Positions 21,140 to 32,887 of a stretch of DNA of 64,000 bases are shown here, one piece after another. The stretch spans positions 66,653,523-66,717,522 of the forward strand of contig OZ024826.1 of assembly GCA_964016985.1 (NCBI GenBank), given 5' to 3'. The notes beneath the pieces are model-generated. The model ran no database searches. It worked only from the letters and a program-made list of their open reading frames with translations, and was not told where the DNA came from. Within the stretch, counting starts at the first letter, position 1. Each line of letters opens with the position of its first letter. A program made the position numbers and the translations under genes. This DNA comes from Anodontia alba. Its lineage: Eukaryota; Mollusca; Bivalvia; Lucinida; Lucinidae.

Positions 21140-23110
21140 ACCACCCCCACCCCCCTCTACCACAACCCCGGCCATGTTTTTTTACAAATCTTGACAACTT
21201 GAACTGAATCTTAAAAGAGGGTCACCAAAGGAACATTTCTGCCATGATATATTGAAATTGGTCCAGTGGTTTAAAAAGTTTTATATAGCTATAAAGCCCT
21301 ACGCCCTAACGGCCATGTTTTTTGATGAATGATGACAGCTTGAACAAACTTGGTAGAGGGTCACCAAAGGAACATTCCTGCCAAGTTATATTGAAATCTG
21401 TTCAGTGGTTTCTGACAAGAAGATTTTTAAAGTTTTCTATTTAGATAGATAGGGAAAACAAGAAGATTTTTTTTCAAGTTTTCTATATAGATATATAGGG
21501 AAAATAAGCCCCACCCCTTGCAGCCATATTTTTTGATGAATCATAATGGCTTGAACAACCTTGGAAGAGGGTGACCAAAGACACATTCCTTCCAAGTTAT
21601 ATTGAAATCGGTCCATTGGTTTCTGCCAAGAAGATTTTTAAAGTTTTCTGTATAGATACATATATAGGGAAAATAAGCCCTGCCCCTGGCGGCCATGTTT
21701 TTTGACAAATCCAAACGGCTTGAACAATCTTGGTAGAAGATCACCAAAAGAACATTTCTGCAAAATTATATGGAAATAGGTCCAGTGGTTTGGGACAAGA
21801 CGATTTTTACATTTTTCTATATATAGGGAAAATAAGCCCTGCCCCCTGGCGGCCATGTTTTTTGACAAATCCAAATGACTCGAACAATCTTGGTAGAGGG
21901 TCACTAAAGGAACATTTCTACAAAATTATATGGAAATCGGTCCAGTGGTTCTGACAAGAAGATTTTTAAAGTTTTCTATATAGATATATAGGGAAATTAA
22001 GCCCCAACCCCTCGCAGTCATGTTTTTTGACGAATCCAAATGGCTTGAACAATCTTGGTAGAGGATCACAAAAGGAACATTTTTGCAAAATTATATTGAA
22101 ATCGGTCCAGTGGTTTCGGACAAGAAGAGTTTTAAAGTTTTCTATATAGATATATAGGGAAAATAAGCCCTGCCCTCTGGTGGCCATGTTTTTTGACAAA
22201 TCCAAATGGCTTGAACAATCTTGGTAGAGGATCACCAAAGGAACATTTCTGCAAAATTATATGGAAATTGGTCCAGTGGTTTCGGACAAGAAGATTTTTA
22301 CATTTTTCAATATAGATATATAGGGAAAACAAGCCCCGACCCCTGGCGGCCATGTTTTTTGACTAATCGAAATGGCTCGAACAATCCTGGCAGAGGATTA
22401 CCAAAGGAACATTTCTGCCAAATTATATGGAAATCGGTCCAGTGGTTTCTGACAAGAAGATTTTTAAAGTTTTCTATATAGATATATACGGAAATTAAGC
22501 CCCGCCCCCTGGTGGCCATGTTTTTTGACGAATCCGAATGGCTTGAACAATCTTGGTAGAGGATCACTAAAGGAACATTTTTGCAAAATTATATTGAAAT
22601 CGGTCCAGTGGTTTCGGACAAGAAGATTTTTAAAGTTTTCTATATAGATATAAAGGGAAAATAAGCCCCGCCCCCTGGCGGCCATGTTTTTTGACAAATC
22701 CAAATTGCCTGAATAAGCTTGATAGAGGATCACCAAAGGAACAGTTTTGCAAAATTATATGGAAATCAGTCCTGCGGTTTCTGACAAGAAGATCTTTTTA
22801 AGTTTTCTATATAGATATATAAGGAAAATAAGCCCCGCCCCCTAGCGGCCATGTTTTTTGAAAAATCCACATGGCTTGAACAATCTTAGTAGAGGATCAC
22901 CAAAGGAACATTTCTGCAAAATTACATTGAAATCGATCCAGTGGTTTCTGACAAGAAGATTTTAACATTTTTCAATATAGATACATATGGAAAATAAGCT
23001 CCGCCCCCTGGCGGCCATGTTTTTTGACGAATCCGAATGGCTTGAACAATCTTGGTAGAGGATCACCAAAGGAACATTTCTGCAAAATTATATTGAAATT
23101 GGTCCAGTGG
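21140..23110 (+). repeat. 166-bp monomer array, first block (12 copies)
   Basis: Successive GCCATGTTTTTTGA landmarks lie at about 21172, 21312, 21532, 21692, 21852, 22018, 22182, 22349, 22515, 22681, 22849 and 23016. The first units are the most diverged. The many ~70-90-residue minus-strand reading frames in the array are by-products of the repeat. Confidence 0.95.
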
Positions 23111-23319
23111 TTTCTGACAAGAAGATTTTTTAATGTTTTAGTTAAAAAATCTATTTTTAGCTCCTGTGACCTAGATATGCAATGGACCGGAACAATTTGA
23201 ACAACTTTAAAAGAGGACCAACCAAGGATCATTCCTGTGAAGTTTGGTCAAAATTCAATCAGTGGTTTAGGAGGATATGTTGTTTAAAGATTGTGGACGG
23301 ACGGACGGACGGACATACG

Positions 23320-23357
<38 letters not shown>

Positions 23358-23375
23358 ACGGTGAGTGATCACAAA

Positions 23376-23407
23376 AGCTCACCTTGAGCTTTCAGCTCAG
23401 CTGAGCT
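23376..23407 (+). terminator. 3'-terminal hairpin of HINE unit 1
   Basis: AGCTCACCTTGAGC and GCTCAGCTGAGCT form a stem around a TTTCA-type loop. In rolling-circle elements such a hairpin marks the 3' end. This is a transposition terminator rather than a transcription terminator. Confidence 0.6.
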
Positions 23408-23408
23408 A

Positions 23409-26400
23409 AAAATAAGCCCTGCCTTCCTGGCGGCCATGTTTTTTGACGAATCCAAATGGCTTGAAGAATCTTGCAACAGGATAACCAAAGGAACATTTCT
23501 GCAAAATCATATGGAAATCGGTCCAGTGGTTTCGGACAAGAAGATTTTTAAAGTTTTCTATACAGATATATAGTGACAATAAGCCCCGCCCCTTGGCAGC
23601 CATGTTTTTTGACAAATCCAAATGGCTTGAACAATTTTGGTACAGGATCACCAAGGGAACATTTCTGCAAAATTATATTGAAATCGGTCCAGTGGTTTCG
23701 GACAAGAAGATTTTTTAACCTTTCTATGTAGATATATAGGGAAAATAAGCCCCGCCCCCTGGTGGCCATGTTTTTTGACGAATCCAAAAGGCTTGAACAA
23801 TCTTGGTAGAGGATCACAAAAGGAACATTTTTGCAAAATTATATTGAAATCGGTCCAGTGGTTTCGGACAAGAAGATTTTTAAAGTTTTCTATACAGATA
23901 TATAGGGAAAATAAGCCCCGCCCCCTGGCGTCCATGTTTCTTGACGAATCCAAATGGCTTGAACAATCTTGCAAAAGGAGCACCAAAGGAACATTTTTGC
24001 AAAATTATATGGAAATAGGTCCATTGGTTTCGGACAAGAAGATTTTTAAAGTTTTCTATATAGATATATAGGGAAAATAAGCCCCGCCCCCTGGCAGTCA
24101 TGTTTTTTGACAAATCCAAATGGCTTGAACAATCTTGCAACAGGATCACCAAAGGAACATTTCTGCAAAATTATATTGAAATCGGTCCAGTGGTTTCGGA
24201 CAAGAAGATTTTTAAAGTTTTCTATATAGATATATAGGGAAAATAAGCCCTGCCCCCTGGCGGCCATGTTTTTTGACGAATCCAAATGGCTTGAATAATC
24301 TTGGTAGAGGATCACCAAAGGAACATTTATGCAAAATTATATTGAAATCGGTCCAGTGGTTTCGGACAAGAAGATTTTTAAGCTTTTCTATATAGATATA
24401 TAGGGAAAATAAGCCGCGCCCCCCTGGCGGCCATGTTTTTTGACGAATCCAAATGGCTTGAACAATCTTGCAAAAGGAGCACCAAAGGAACATTTTTGCA
24501 AAATTATATGGAAATAGGTCCAGTGGTTTCGGACAAGAAGATTTTTAAAGTTTTCTATATAGATATATAGGGAAAAAAATAAGCCCCGCCCCCTGGCAGC
24601 CATGTTTTTTGACAAATCCAAATGGCTTGAACAATCTTGCAACAGGATCACCAAAGGAACATTTCTGCAAAATTATATTGAAATCGGTCCAGTGGTTTCG
24701 GACAAGAAGATTTTTAAAAGTTTTCTATATAGATATATAGGGAAAATAAGCCCTGCCCCCTGGCGGCTATGTTTTTTGACGAATCCATATGGCTTGAACA
24801 ATCTTGGTAGAGCATCACCAAAGGAACATTTATGCAAAATTATATTGAAATCGGTCCAGTGGTTTCGGACAAGAAGATTTTTAAGCTTTTCTATATAGAT
24901 CTATATGGAAAATAAGCCGGGCCCCCCTGGCGGCAATGTTTTTTGACGAATCCAAATGGCTTGAACAATCTTCCTAGAGGATCACCAAAGGAACATTTTT
25001 GCAAAATTATATTGAAATCGGTCCAGTGGTTTCGGACAAGAAGATTTTTAAAGTTTTCTATATAGATATATAGGGAAAATAAGCTCAGCCCCCTGGCGGC
25101 CATGTTTTTTGACGAATCCAAATGGCTTGAACAATCTTCCTAGAAGATCACCAAAGGAACATTTTTGCAAAATTATATTGAAATCGGTCCAGTGGTTTCG
25201 GACAAGAAGATTTTTAAAGTTTTCTATATAGATATATAGGGAAAATAAGCCCCGCCCCCTGGCGGCCATGTTTTCTGACGAATCCAAATGGCTTGAACAA
25301 TCTTGGTAGATGATAACCAAAGGAACATTTCTGCAAAATTATATTGAAATCGGTCCAGTGGTTTCTGACAAGAAGATTTTTTAAAGTTTTCTATATAGAT
25401 GTAAAAGGAAAAAAAGCCCCGCCCCCTGGTGGCCATGTTTTTTGACGAATCCAAATATCATGAACAATCTTGGTAGAGGATCACCAAAGGATTATTTCTG
25501 CAAAATTATATTGAAATCGGTCTAGTGGTATCTGACATGAAGATTTTTAATGATTTCTATATAGATATATAGGGAAAATAAGCCCCGCCCCCTGGCGGCC
25601 ATGTTTTTTGATGAATCTAAATGGCTTGAACAATCTTGGTAGAGGATTACCAAAGGAACATTTCTGCAAAATTATATTGAAATCGGCCCAGTTGTTTCGG
25701 ACGAGAAGATTTTTAAAGTTTTCTCTATAGATATATAGGGAAAATAAGCCCCGCCCCCTGGCGGCCATGTTTTTTGACGAATCCAAAAGGCTTGAACAAT
25801 CTTGGTAGAGGATCACCAAAGGAACATTTCTGCAAAATTATATTGAAACTGGTCCAGTGGTTTCTGACGAGAAGATTTTTAAAGTTTTCTATATAGATAT
25901 ATAGGGAAAATAAGCCCCGCCCCCTGGCGGCCATGTTTTTTTACGAATCCAAATGTCTCAAACAATCTTGGTAAAGGATCACAAAAGAAACATTTCTGCA
26001 AAATTATATTGAAATTGGTCTAGTGGTTTCTGACAAGAAGATTTTTAAAGTTTTCTATACAGATATATAGGGAAAATAAGCCCCGCCCCCTGGCGGCCAT
26101 GTTTTTTGATGAATCCAAAAGGCTTGAACAATCTTGGTAGAGGATCACCAAAGAAACATTTCTGCAAAATTATATTGAAATCGGTCCAGTGGTTTCGGAC
26201 AAGAAGATTTTTAAAGTTTTCTATACAGATATATAGGGAAAATAAGCCCCGCCCCCTGGCGGCCATGTTTTTTGACGAATCCAAAAGGCTTGAACAATCT
26301 TGGTAGAGGATCACCAAAGGAACATTTCTGCAAAATTATATTGAAACTGGTCCAGTGGTTTCTGACGAGAAGATTTTTAAAGTTTTCTATATAGATTAAT

Positions 26401-27715
26401 AGGGAAAATAAGCCCCGCCCCCTGGCGGCCATGTTTTTTTACGAATCCAAATGGCTTGAACAATCTTGGTAAAGGATCACCAAAGAAACATTTCTGCAAA
26501 ATTATATTGTAATCGGACCAGTGGTTTCTGACAAGAAGATTTTTAAAGTTTTCTATACAGATATATAGGGAAAATAAGCCCCGCCCCCTGGCGGTCATGT
26601 TTTTTGACGAATCCAAAAGGCTTGAACAATCTTGGTAGAGGATCACCAAAGAAACATTTCTGCAAAATTATATTGAAATTGGTCCAGTGGTTTCTGACAA
26701 GAAGATTTTTAAGCTTTTCTATATAGATATATAGGGAAAATAAGCCGCGCCCCCCTGGCGGCCATGTTTTTTGACGAATCCAAATGGCTTGAACAATCTT
26801 CCTAGAGGTTCACCAAAGGAACATTTTTGCAAAATTATATTGAAATCGGTCCAGTGGTTTCGGACAAGAAGATTTTTAAAGTTTTCTATATAGATATATA
26901 GGGAAAATAAGCCCAGCCCTCTGGCGGCCATGTTTTTTGACGAATCCAAATGGCTTGAACAATCTTCCTAGAGGATCACCAAAGGAACATTTTTGCAAAA
27001 TTATATTGAAATCGGTCCAGTGGTTTCGGACAAGAAGATTTTTAAAGTTTTCTATATAGATATATAGGGAAAATAAGCCCAGTCCCCTGGCGGCCATGTT
27101 TTTTGACGAATCCAAATGGCTTGAACAATCTTCCTAGAGGATCACCAAAGGAACATTTTTGCAAAATTATATTGAAATCGGTCCAGTGGTTTCGGTCAAG
27201 AAGATTTTTAAAGTTTTCTATATAGATATATAGGGAAAATAAGCCCCGCCCCCTGGCGGCCATGTTTTTTGACGAATCCAAATGGCTTGAACAATCTTGG
27301 TAGAGGATAACCAAATGAACATTTCTGCAAAATTATATTGAAATCGGTCCAGTGGTTTCTGACAAGAAGATTTTTTAAAGTTTTCTATATAGATGTAAAA
27401 GGAAAATAAGCCCCGCCCCCTGGTGGCCATGTTTTTTGACGAATCCAAATGTCTTGAACAATCTTGGTAGAGGATCACCAAAGGATTATTTCTGCAAAAT
27501 AATATTGAAATCGGTCTAGTGGTATCTGACATGAAGATTTTTAATGATTTCTATATAGATATATAGGGAAAATAAGCCCCGCCCACTGGCGGCCATGTTT
27601 TTTGACGAATCCAAATGGCTTGAACAATCTTTGTAGAGAATCACCAAAGGAACATTTCTGCAAAATTTTATTGAAATCGGTCCAGTGGTTTCTGACGAGA
27701 AGATTTTTTTAATTT
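23409..27715 (+). repeat. 166-bp monomer array, second block (26 copies)
   Basis: The GCCATG landmark recurs every 164-174 bp from 23427 to 27593. Diagnostic variants show internal segment duplication. GATGTAAAAGGAAA next to GGTGGCCATG, followed by a GGTCTAGTGGTATCTGACATG unit, appears at 25400-25545 and again 1,994 bp later at 27394-27540. A TTTTTTTACGAAT variant recurs at 25935 and 26434. Confidence 0.95.
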
Positions 27716-27930
27716 TTAGTTAAAAAATCTATTTTTAGCTCCTGTGACCTAGATATGCAATGGACCGGAACCATTTGAACAACTTTGAAAGAGGATCAAC
27801 CAAGAATCATTCCTGTAAAATTTGGTCAAAATCCAATCAGTGGTTTAGGAGGAGATGTTGTTTAAAGATTGTGAACGGATGGACGGACGTACGGACGACG
27901 ACGACGACGGACGGTGAGTGATCACAATAC

Positions 27931-27958
27931 CTCACCTTGAGCCTTCGGCTCAGGTGAG
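27931..27958 (+). terminator. 3'-terminal hairpin of HINE unit 2
   Basis: CTCACCTTGAGC / GCTCAGGTGAG stem with a CTTCG loop, followed by CTAAC. It matches the hairpin that closes unit 1. Confidence 0.65.
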
Positions 27959-28197
27959 CTAACAAAACTTACAACCGACTGCCTCTACCAGCCGTAGTCA
28001 TTCATTTCGAGTATAATAACAGTGAGAGTGCCAACGTAATAGAAACGCTGTTGAACCAAATTTATGAATAGACTGAGCCATTTTGACAGTGATAGGCAAT
28101 GTTATTAGCTCACATTTAGACCACGCCCGTTCTAGTACCGTTCTACACCTTCAAATACCTGGCAACATATTATTACGCACGTGGAGCACGGGAAAAG

Positions 28198-29075
28198 AAT
28201 GAAAGTAAAAGCTAGGCCACCTCTTTATACAATTTAAAAATAAGCCCTTTATATCTTTTGTGTGTATGAAAAAGTTGCATGGCATTTGAGCCGGCAAAAT
28301 TGTTATCCAGTCTCCAGTATGAATCTACAGGTTTTGATGCATTATAATATCACACTTTATTATATAGCTATAAATATTAAATGATTAAAATGTGCGATAA
28401 AAGCCGATGAGCTAGCGATATCGGTACACTTACTCGATATTGCACACTAACTTGGATGCCTTCTCATATTACCGTTACATTACGATGCTTTTGATGACGT
28501 CGTAATGCAAACCTTGTCACGCACATTGGTAGAATTCACATTTTTGTTATTAAAACAGCGTTTTAAAGGTTAGAAATTGGAAACGAAATAAATATTCATA
28601 GCTATATAACTTGATAAAAGAGTTAATACACTGATATTGGTGAATATTGTCCCTCGATCGGATATCCACGGACGCTCGCAAGCTCGCGTCTTTCGATATC
28701 CCAACTCGGGACAATATTCACCAATATCAGTGCAATGACCCTATATTATTGCATTGTGTGTTTATATCCTCTGTGAAATATCAGTTAACGATATTGATAC
28801 ACAACAAAATTTCTTTCTATTTTATAGCAATGAAAGTAGAAGCTAGGCCACCTCTTTACACAATTTTAAAAAATAAACCATTTATATATTTTGTGAGTAT
28901 AAAGAAGTCGCATGGCATTTCGAGCCGGCAAAATTGTTATCCAGCCTCCAACCTACAGGTTTTGATTGCATTATCACACTTTATTGCTTTGTGTTTTATA
29001 TCCTTTGTGAAATATCAATTAACGTTAGATATTGATACACAACAAGATTTCTTTCTATTTTATAGCAATAAAACA
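28198..29075. repeat. Diverged duplicated block
   Basis: GTAAAAGCTAGGCCACCTC through GAGCCGGCAAAATTGTTATC occurs at 28204-28316 and again at 28832-28942. A second phrase, TTTATATCCTCTGTGAAATA through TTCTTTCTATTTTATAGCAA, occurs at 28761-28830 and 28994-29067. The two pairs interleave, so the region arose by at least two duplication steps or from overlapping copies of one repeat. Confidence 0.65.
28631..28730. repeat. Perfect 23-bp inverted repeat
   Basis: CTGATATTGGTGAATATTGT plus CCC (28631-28653) is exactly complementary to 28708-28730. The loop of 54 bp holds further partial complementarity (GATATC and ACGCTCGC/GCTCGCGT). It would form a strong hairpin. Confidence 0.85.
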
Positions 29076-29099
29076 GGCGTACGCCTGACCTCGAACTTT

Positions 29100-30350
29100 C
29101 TCACCCACCGTACACAACAATCATGTTGAATACAAAAAAAAATATACATATATAAAATATTTTTACTCTTTGCCATTTTAGGTATAGAAACCAACATTCA
29201 ATGCAAAAAAAAAACAAAAACAATATAATAATTAAACGCCGTGAAAACAATGTATCTGCTGGCTTATCATGTTCTTTGCTTCTTTCATGGCATGTATCAG
29301 GAGCAATCATCCAACGACGGAAAAATGTCATAAAAATAATAAAATGAAAAGAACAAAAACACATATATATTAAAATGAGTTGCAAATCAACACATCTTCA
29401 AGTAGTATTGTAATAGCAAAAAGACCTAGATATAACAATATCTTCTGCTTACAATGGTTGCTATATATTGAAAGATAAAGAAAAGATACATAATTTTACC
29501 ATTAAAGCATTAACAATTTAAATCTATATGTAGCATTCGCAGAATGCTGGTAAATACTTGGAGACAGAGTCTGCATACAAAAACCATATCAGTATGATAG
29601 TATGCAACTACTTTTGTCTCTTTAACGACTGTTGTAAAACTGTGATATACATGTACGAACTATCCCCTACGGATAATTCATTCAGCACAAAAATCGCGCT
29701 TACACAAAGTGTTTATGTTGGAAACTGAAAAATTATGAGTAAAAAGTCCTCTACAGGGAAGAGACTAGTGATAGTTTACAATGAATAAAAAGTCCTCCAG
29801 AGGACTACAGTTTAACGTTTGGTCCGGTTCAGTTTGTTATTTCCGTGAGAACAGTAATGGCGACTTTTCGGACAAGTATTTCTTTGCAAGAATCTCTAAA
29901 GAGATCTCTCTGTATTCAATATTTAAGACAAGTTGCAATTTTGTTTCCTGCATATGTTTGCTGTTTGAATACAGGGATGTTTTGCTTGTTATAGACAATA
30001 TTCATCAATATTCATCAAACAAAAACTAACTACCTAGTGAATACACCCGCCACCTACCATGACGTAGGCAAACAAATGCAAAAACTGTCGGTATCAAAAT
30101 CTTATGATCTTCTTACACTGGCCAAAGATGTAACTGGTTTGCTTTTAAAATAGCTTGACCCCACTTATAATTTCCTTACGTAATTTGATAAATGATCGAG
30201 TGAGTGACTTTGGTTATTATTATATTATTACATTCTGGGGGTTATATTTTGTAACAGATCTGTGTATTTTGCGTGCACATATTTAGTATTAAAATAAAGT
30301 TTATATGTCACAGGATGAGAAAAATGTACAGCCGTACCTTCACTGCAGCT
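29100..30350. other. No gene recognised
   Basis: AT-rich. A reading frame at 29781-30029 (plus, 82 codons) shows no known motif and is not supported by anything else. AAAAAGTCCTC occurs twice about 50 bp apart near 29740-29800. Confidence 0.35.
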
Positions 30351-30355
30351 TTTGT

Positions 30356-30761
30356 TAAGTGTCGTTTGACGGCCGTAGAACGTAACCCCGTACTTCACCA
30401 TAGTGCAGATTAAATTTCGCTTTCTTTGGATTCATTGGACCCATTGTGGTATCTTTGAAAATGGAGTTCTGCTCATGTATGCGCAAGCAGTGTTGCAAAC
30501 TTCAGTTTTGCAGTGAAGTAAAATAAAAATCTAAAAAGTTGCCTTTGGAAACGAATAACACAGTACAGATAGAAAATGGAAAATGGGAGTCTCAGTAAGG
30601 CTGAAAATATGATTTCGATTAAACATTTTCCTGCTCTAGAACAAGTCTATCGAAAGCAAAAATAAGCACAGCTTATGTAGAGTCTCATTAAAACCGAGAC
30701 TCCCATTTTCTATCTGTAATGTGTTCTTTGTTTCCAAAGGCAACCTTTTAGAGTTTTATTT
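30356..30761. mobile_element. MITE family M1: interior piece plus long-TIR copy
   Basis: 30521-30596 and 30692-30761 are inverted arms of about 70 bp. They share AAATAAAA, GTTGCCTTTGGAAAC, ACAGATAGAAAATGG and GGGAGTCTC; identity is roughly 85-90% apart from an 8-bp insertion. Just upstream, 30356-30515 matches the interior of other family members (CCCCGTACTTCACCATAGTG, CCCATTGTGGTAT). Related copies lie at 45.0, 45.3, 46.2, 47.6, 49.3, 51.5 and 52.1-52.4 kb. No transposase is encoded. Confidence 0.7.
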
Positions 30762-31270
30762 GATTCCATAGACACGGATACAAAATTTAAGAAAACAATT
30801 TTTTCAGGGTGGTGTCAAGTTTGTGGTAGTTCTGGGGTGTGCTTCAAGGAGGTCCATTGGGACCCACCGTTATTTAAATGAAAGTTAATTTTGTTTTCAT
30901 CGGTTTGCCTGTGCTAACAATCAAGCAGAGTTTGAAGAAAATCAAAGTTTGTAGACTCCTCTAGAAACGTACATATAGATTTGACTAATTATCCAATCGT
31001 GTGTACTAGATTTCCAAACATTTCGTTTTTGTTCTTGTTTAATGCTAATATCAGCATATCGAAAAGCTTGCACTGTCAAAGACCACAACTTCTTTACTAA
31101 ATATGTTTCTTTTTAACTTGTTATGTAAAAAGTTTGTTTGCACCATTGTATCTTTAGATGAATGTAGTTCATGCTTTTCCCTTTGTTTAAAATGCAGTAA
31201 CATATGATTAATCTAATCTAATATAGAAACGTTCCATTGGTGAAAAATTAGTATGTCCTTTGTTTTAATT

Positions 31271-31294
31271 TACGCCGGGCTGGAGCCCGGCGTA
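31271..31294. repeat. Perfect GC-rich hairpin
   Basis: TACGCCGGGCT, a GG loop, then AGCCCGGCGTA: an 11-bp perfect stem, conspicuous in AT-rich surroundings. CCCGGCGTGAAAGC near 32108 shares part of the stem, so both may belong to one repeat. Confidence 0.7.
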
Positions 31295-31757
31295 TCTATT
31301 TGAGGTTGTTTTTGTAAAATGTGTATGCATTTGGAGAACATCGGTTTTCTTCCAGTTTTATGGGGTTCTTAGTGGGGTTATATATAACTATTCACCCCCA
31401 CTTTTTTGTTTTATTATTCAAAGTCAAACTTGTGCAGCAGAGAACTGTGCTATTGGTAACATAGTGAAATAAAAATGGGAAGTACTGTGTAGAATGAATG
31501 TAGCAATGTGGGTTTTGCTCATTTAAAACAGAAATGAGCAGTTTTCCCGTAGGAGCCCCAATTTGACCATTCGACATGAAATGAGCTCGTTGCTGTACAC
31601 GTTCGTACACGTTTGAATTTTGTCATCTCGTTTTTTTCGTCGTACAACGAAGAAGAAACAAAAGATATTTTTCTTTGTTTACGACTGGAAATATGCATTC
31701 TCAAATCGAACGGATTATAAGCTGGTTTAATAATACAGTTTAATTTGATATTCAAGC

Positions 31758-32033
31758 ATGGAAAGATTTGGGCCGAAAGAAAACGTTATGAGTGGAGAAA
31801 AGAACGAAACACTGCTACATATAGAACTATTTTTAGATGCGCATGCATCGATTCAACAAAACGACGAACTCTTCAATCCAGTACTCCACAACATGGCGGC
31901 CTCCAGTGAAATGCTTGGGTTAGTGACTTTGACAGAACTTTTGAACGAAGAAGGCGATTTCATACAGAAACATATTGCAAAATTTGTAGTTACTGCTTGT
32001 GCGCTGCAAATATATAAGTGCAAACTAAAATAA
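31758..32033 (+). CDS. Unrecognised 91-residue reading frame
   Basis: The frame ATG 31758 to TAA 32031 gives 91 residues beginning MERFGPKENVMSGEKNE and ending in a Lys-rich tail. Composition is unremarkable (mixed charged and hydrophobic, LGLVTLTELLNEEGDF, a possible helix). I recognise no domain. It is not repeat-derived as far as I can see and lies in a relatively element-poor stretch. An opposite-strand candidate exon lies just downstream. It could be a small host exon or chance. Confidence 0.2.
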   Translation: MERFGPKENVMSGEKNETLLHIELFLDAHASIQQNDELFNPVLHNMAASSEMLGLVTLTELLNEEGDFIQKHIAKFVVTACALQIYKCKLK

Positions 32034-32059
32034 ACTATTTTTCTCGTTCTTTTGCTTAC

Positions 32060-32091
32060 CTGTTGTTCTTTTCACCACCACCAGCCGCCAT
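32060..32091 (-). CDS. Candidate first coding exon of a host gene
   Basis: On the minus strand CAAGATGGCGGCTGG gives a good initiation context (purine at -3, G at +4), then ten codons reading MAAGGGEKNN, then CAG followed by GTAAGC, a strong 5' splice donor. Short Met-Ala-Ala first exons with such donors are common in animal genes. No downstream acceptor or second exon could be assigned, so the call is tentative. Confidence 0.3.
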
Positions 32092-32801
32092 CTTGACACT
32101 CAATTAACCCGGCGTGAAAGCAGGGTTCGATTGGAGTTAATGTCAAAGGTGAAGTGACGTAATTTAAGTAAGAACTCTGAGCGTTTTGCTGTAAACCGCG
32201 TTCATCGAGTCGACTCTAGAGTTTCAGCTGAACTCGCCCATAGTATGTTCGGCCTAGGTTATGGACGGCGACATGTAATTATATATGCGAGCTAGAAAAC
32301 AGACGATGATAGTTGATTTTTTTTTACATAGCTCTGATAACGTCTATAATGTTTTTATCGTTGAGTATTGCGATAATTTATATAATTACAACCTTTCATA
32401 AATTATAACATTTTTTCACAAAACTACGATCTATAGGGAGCTAAGTAATGCATGACAGATTAGTTTCCTGGCGTATTGATGCTTTGTTTTCTTGTCTTAA
32501 CCTACCATGGTTTTACACCAAGTATAGAGCAAGTTCTGAAGATGAGAAAAAGACCAAATAAGCATGTATGCTTGTGCGTCCGCTCAGGAAGTGCAGTATA
32601 TTTTTTATTTATCTATACTCAATTTCACACAGCAGACACGGAATGATCTCGTCTGTCCTTCAGTCATTAGCACAAAGCTTGTCATGTCTCCAGATAACGG
32701 CTAGTTTTGTCTATGTAAAATACATGTGCACCGCGCCTGAAAAACAAAGCGCTTAGCGGCGCATACGCATCAACCAGTGTCATCACGACATTTCAGTTTC
32801 G

Positions 32802-32887
32802 CCATTTTTTTTATATTTTTTTTTTTTATTTTTTTATTTTTTTATTTTTTTTTTTTTTTTATTTATTTTATTTTTTTTTTTTTTTTT
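32802..32887. repeat. T-rich low-complexity tract
   Basis: About 85 nt of T with scattered A; expanded homopolymer DNA. Confidence 0.9.

Larger units (their letters stand above)
21021..23408 (+). mobile_element. Pearl/HINE-type element, unit 1 (complete architecture)
   Basis: The 5' end carries a short palindrome (AGGACCATGATGGTCCT, 21027-21043) followed by CGCTCACCTGACC. From about 21140 to 23110 there are 12 monomers of about 166 bp, recognisable by GGCCATGTTTTTTGACGAAT, GGAACATTTCTGCAAAATTA and GGTCCAGTGGTTTC. A unique tail follows (23110-23280), then a GACG/GAC microsatellite (23295-23361) and a terminal hairpin (23376-23407). Monomers, then microsatellite, then a 3' hairpin is the described layout of bivalve pearl elements and of Helentron-associated HINEs. 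It has no coding capacity; a Helentron Rep/helicase elsewhere would be needed for movement. Confidence 0.8.
23409..27962 (+). mobile_element. Pearl/HINE-type element, unit 2 (lacks 5' terminus)
   Basis: Starts in the middle of a monomer (AAAATAAGCCCTGCC) directly after the 3' hairpin of unit 1. It holds 26 monomers of about 166 bp, then the same unique tail (from about 27715, with CTCCTGTGACCTAGATATGC as in unit 1 at 23161), a shorter microsatellite (about 27873-27915) and the hairpin at 27931-27958. Flanking sequence begins at about 27963. The orientation is the same as unit 1. No second AGGACC-type 5' end is present. Confidence 0.78.

Noticed and set aside
21541..27532. Dozens of overlapping 70-110-residue reading frames on both strands
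   Set aside because: They repeat with the 166-bp monomer, whose length is not a multiple of three. They have no separate start context and are by-products of the tandem array.
28647..29129. 160-codon plus-strand frame
   Set aside because: It crosses the inverted repeat and both duplicated segments; the open frame follows from the duplication and shows no protein motif.
31392..31755. Two overlapping minus-strand frames of 72 and 78 codons
   Set aside because: No motif, mutual overlap and no splice support; not enough to call a gene, although the candidate exon at 32060 is on the same strand.
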